The notes beneath the pieces are model-generated. The model made no database searches. It was not told the origin of the DNA and was given only the letters and a program-made list of their open reading frames with translations. The position numbers and the translations under genes were made by a program. From contig RPFO01000041.1 of NCBI GenBank assembly GCA_009746045.1, positions 1 to 62,000 of the forward strand: DNA of 62,000 nucleotides, written 5' to 3'. Numbering within the stretch: the first letter of the stretch is position 1; every line of letters begins with the position of its first letter. This document shows positions 61,705 to 62,000 of this stretch, in pieces. The stretch comes from Mesostigma viride (Eukaryota > Streptophyta > Mesostigmatophyceae > Mesostigmatales > Mesostigmataceae).

Positions 61705-62000
61705 TGCTGCCCGATTCGGGACACGCCCTGCCTAGAAGATAGACCTGCTCGAAGCGGAAAATCCTTTTATAGATAGCTCCTTTTCCTCGTTTTGTTTTCT
61801 TGAGACATGTGGCCTACTGTCGTAGATAGGTGATAGTTTTGGTTCTACGTTAGAGAGACGACTAGCGTCTCGTAGATTACACTTTTCTGCATTCTTGCCT
61901 GCGTTGTATTTAGACGACCCATCGCCAGACGCAGAATTCTTGAAACCGGATACTTACGACCACCTGGCGCTGGAAACCTCGTCCCTGCGTGCGTCGTCAA

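Larger units (their letters stand above)
59352..62000 (+). mobile_element. 5' part of another copy of the gypsy family (LTR plus leader)
   Basis: 59352-59888 matches the outer LTR (38370 onward); the LTR ends at 61558 (gcgtaaca) after a 1.66-kb insertion. Sequence 61559-62000 matches the leader at 38923-39310. The primer-site candidate is TGGACTCGGAGG, one base after the LTR. The rest of the element lies outside the window. Confidence 0.88.

Overview
The window reads as repeat-rich eukaryotic nuclear DNA. It contains LTR and non-LTR retrotransposons, cut-and-paste DNA transposons with target-site duplications, minisatellites and a satellite array. There is no operon structure, and I recognise no rRNA, tRNA or conserved host gene. 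Transposon types and composition fit an alga or other protist, but the sequence alone does not fix the lineage. Nearly all long reading frames are either shadows of stop-poor tandem repeats or broken transposon genes.

Layout. 1-7514 is a roughly 4.4-kb segmental tandem duplication; each copy has a ~30-bp GT-rich minisatellite followed by a ~2.2-kb body. 7515-13375 is an array of exactly eight ~727-737-bp satellite units of three types in the order A-B-C-A-B-C-C-C, a small higher-order repeat. 13376-17500 is mixed simple-repeat DNA: two copies of a ~430-bp element with four (TTTG)n/(TTAA)n modules that look like tiny introns, several minisatellites, and about 1 kb of G-rich sequence. 17545-24530 holds hairpins, an LTR-like element in two opposed copies (one with a perfect 5-bp target duplication), a LINE copy inside a terminal-inverted-repeat element, and a pogo-like element carrying a LINE tail and the LTR-like element.

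27608-37461 is a LINE reverse transcriptase gene split by a 7.4-kb CACTA-like transposon, which itself contains a hAT-like element (8-bp duplication) and a piggyBac-like element (TTAA duplication). 37724-38140 is a LINE C-terminal remnant carrying a minute tail-only insertion. 38370-53111 is a Ty3/gypsy element (LTR, Gag, protease, reverse transcriptase, RNase H; integrase missing). Its reverse transcriptase is split by an 8.7-kb opposite-strand LTR element whose two 625-bp LTRs differ at one base by eye. That inner element has lost exactly the reverse transcriptase and RNase H block, so it looks trans-mobilised. 53882-58958 is a composite repeat (A-X-B-A-B) present twice at an exact 3,115-bp offset. 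59352-62000 is the 5' part of another copy of the gypsy family, its LTR interrupted by a 1.66-kb hAT-like element with an 8-bp duplication.

The main biology is nested transposition. The most unusual points are: the reverse-transcriptase-deleted young LTR element; an Arg/Gly-rich reading frame that starts in the LTR and runs through the primer binding site in three related elements; a 3'-end hairpin shared and compensated between LINE copies; and the phase-exact satellite array.
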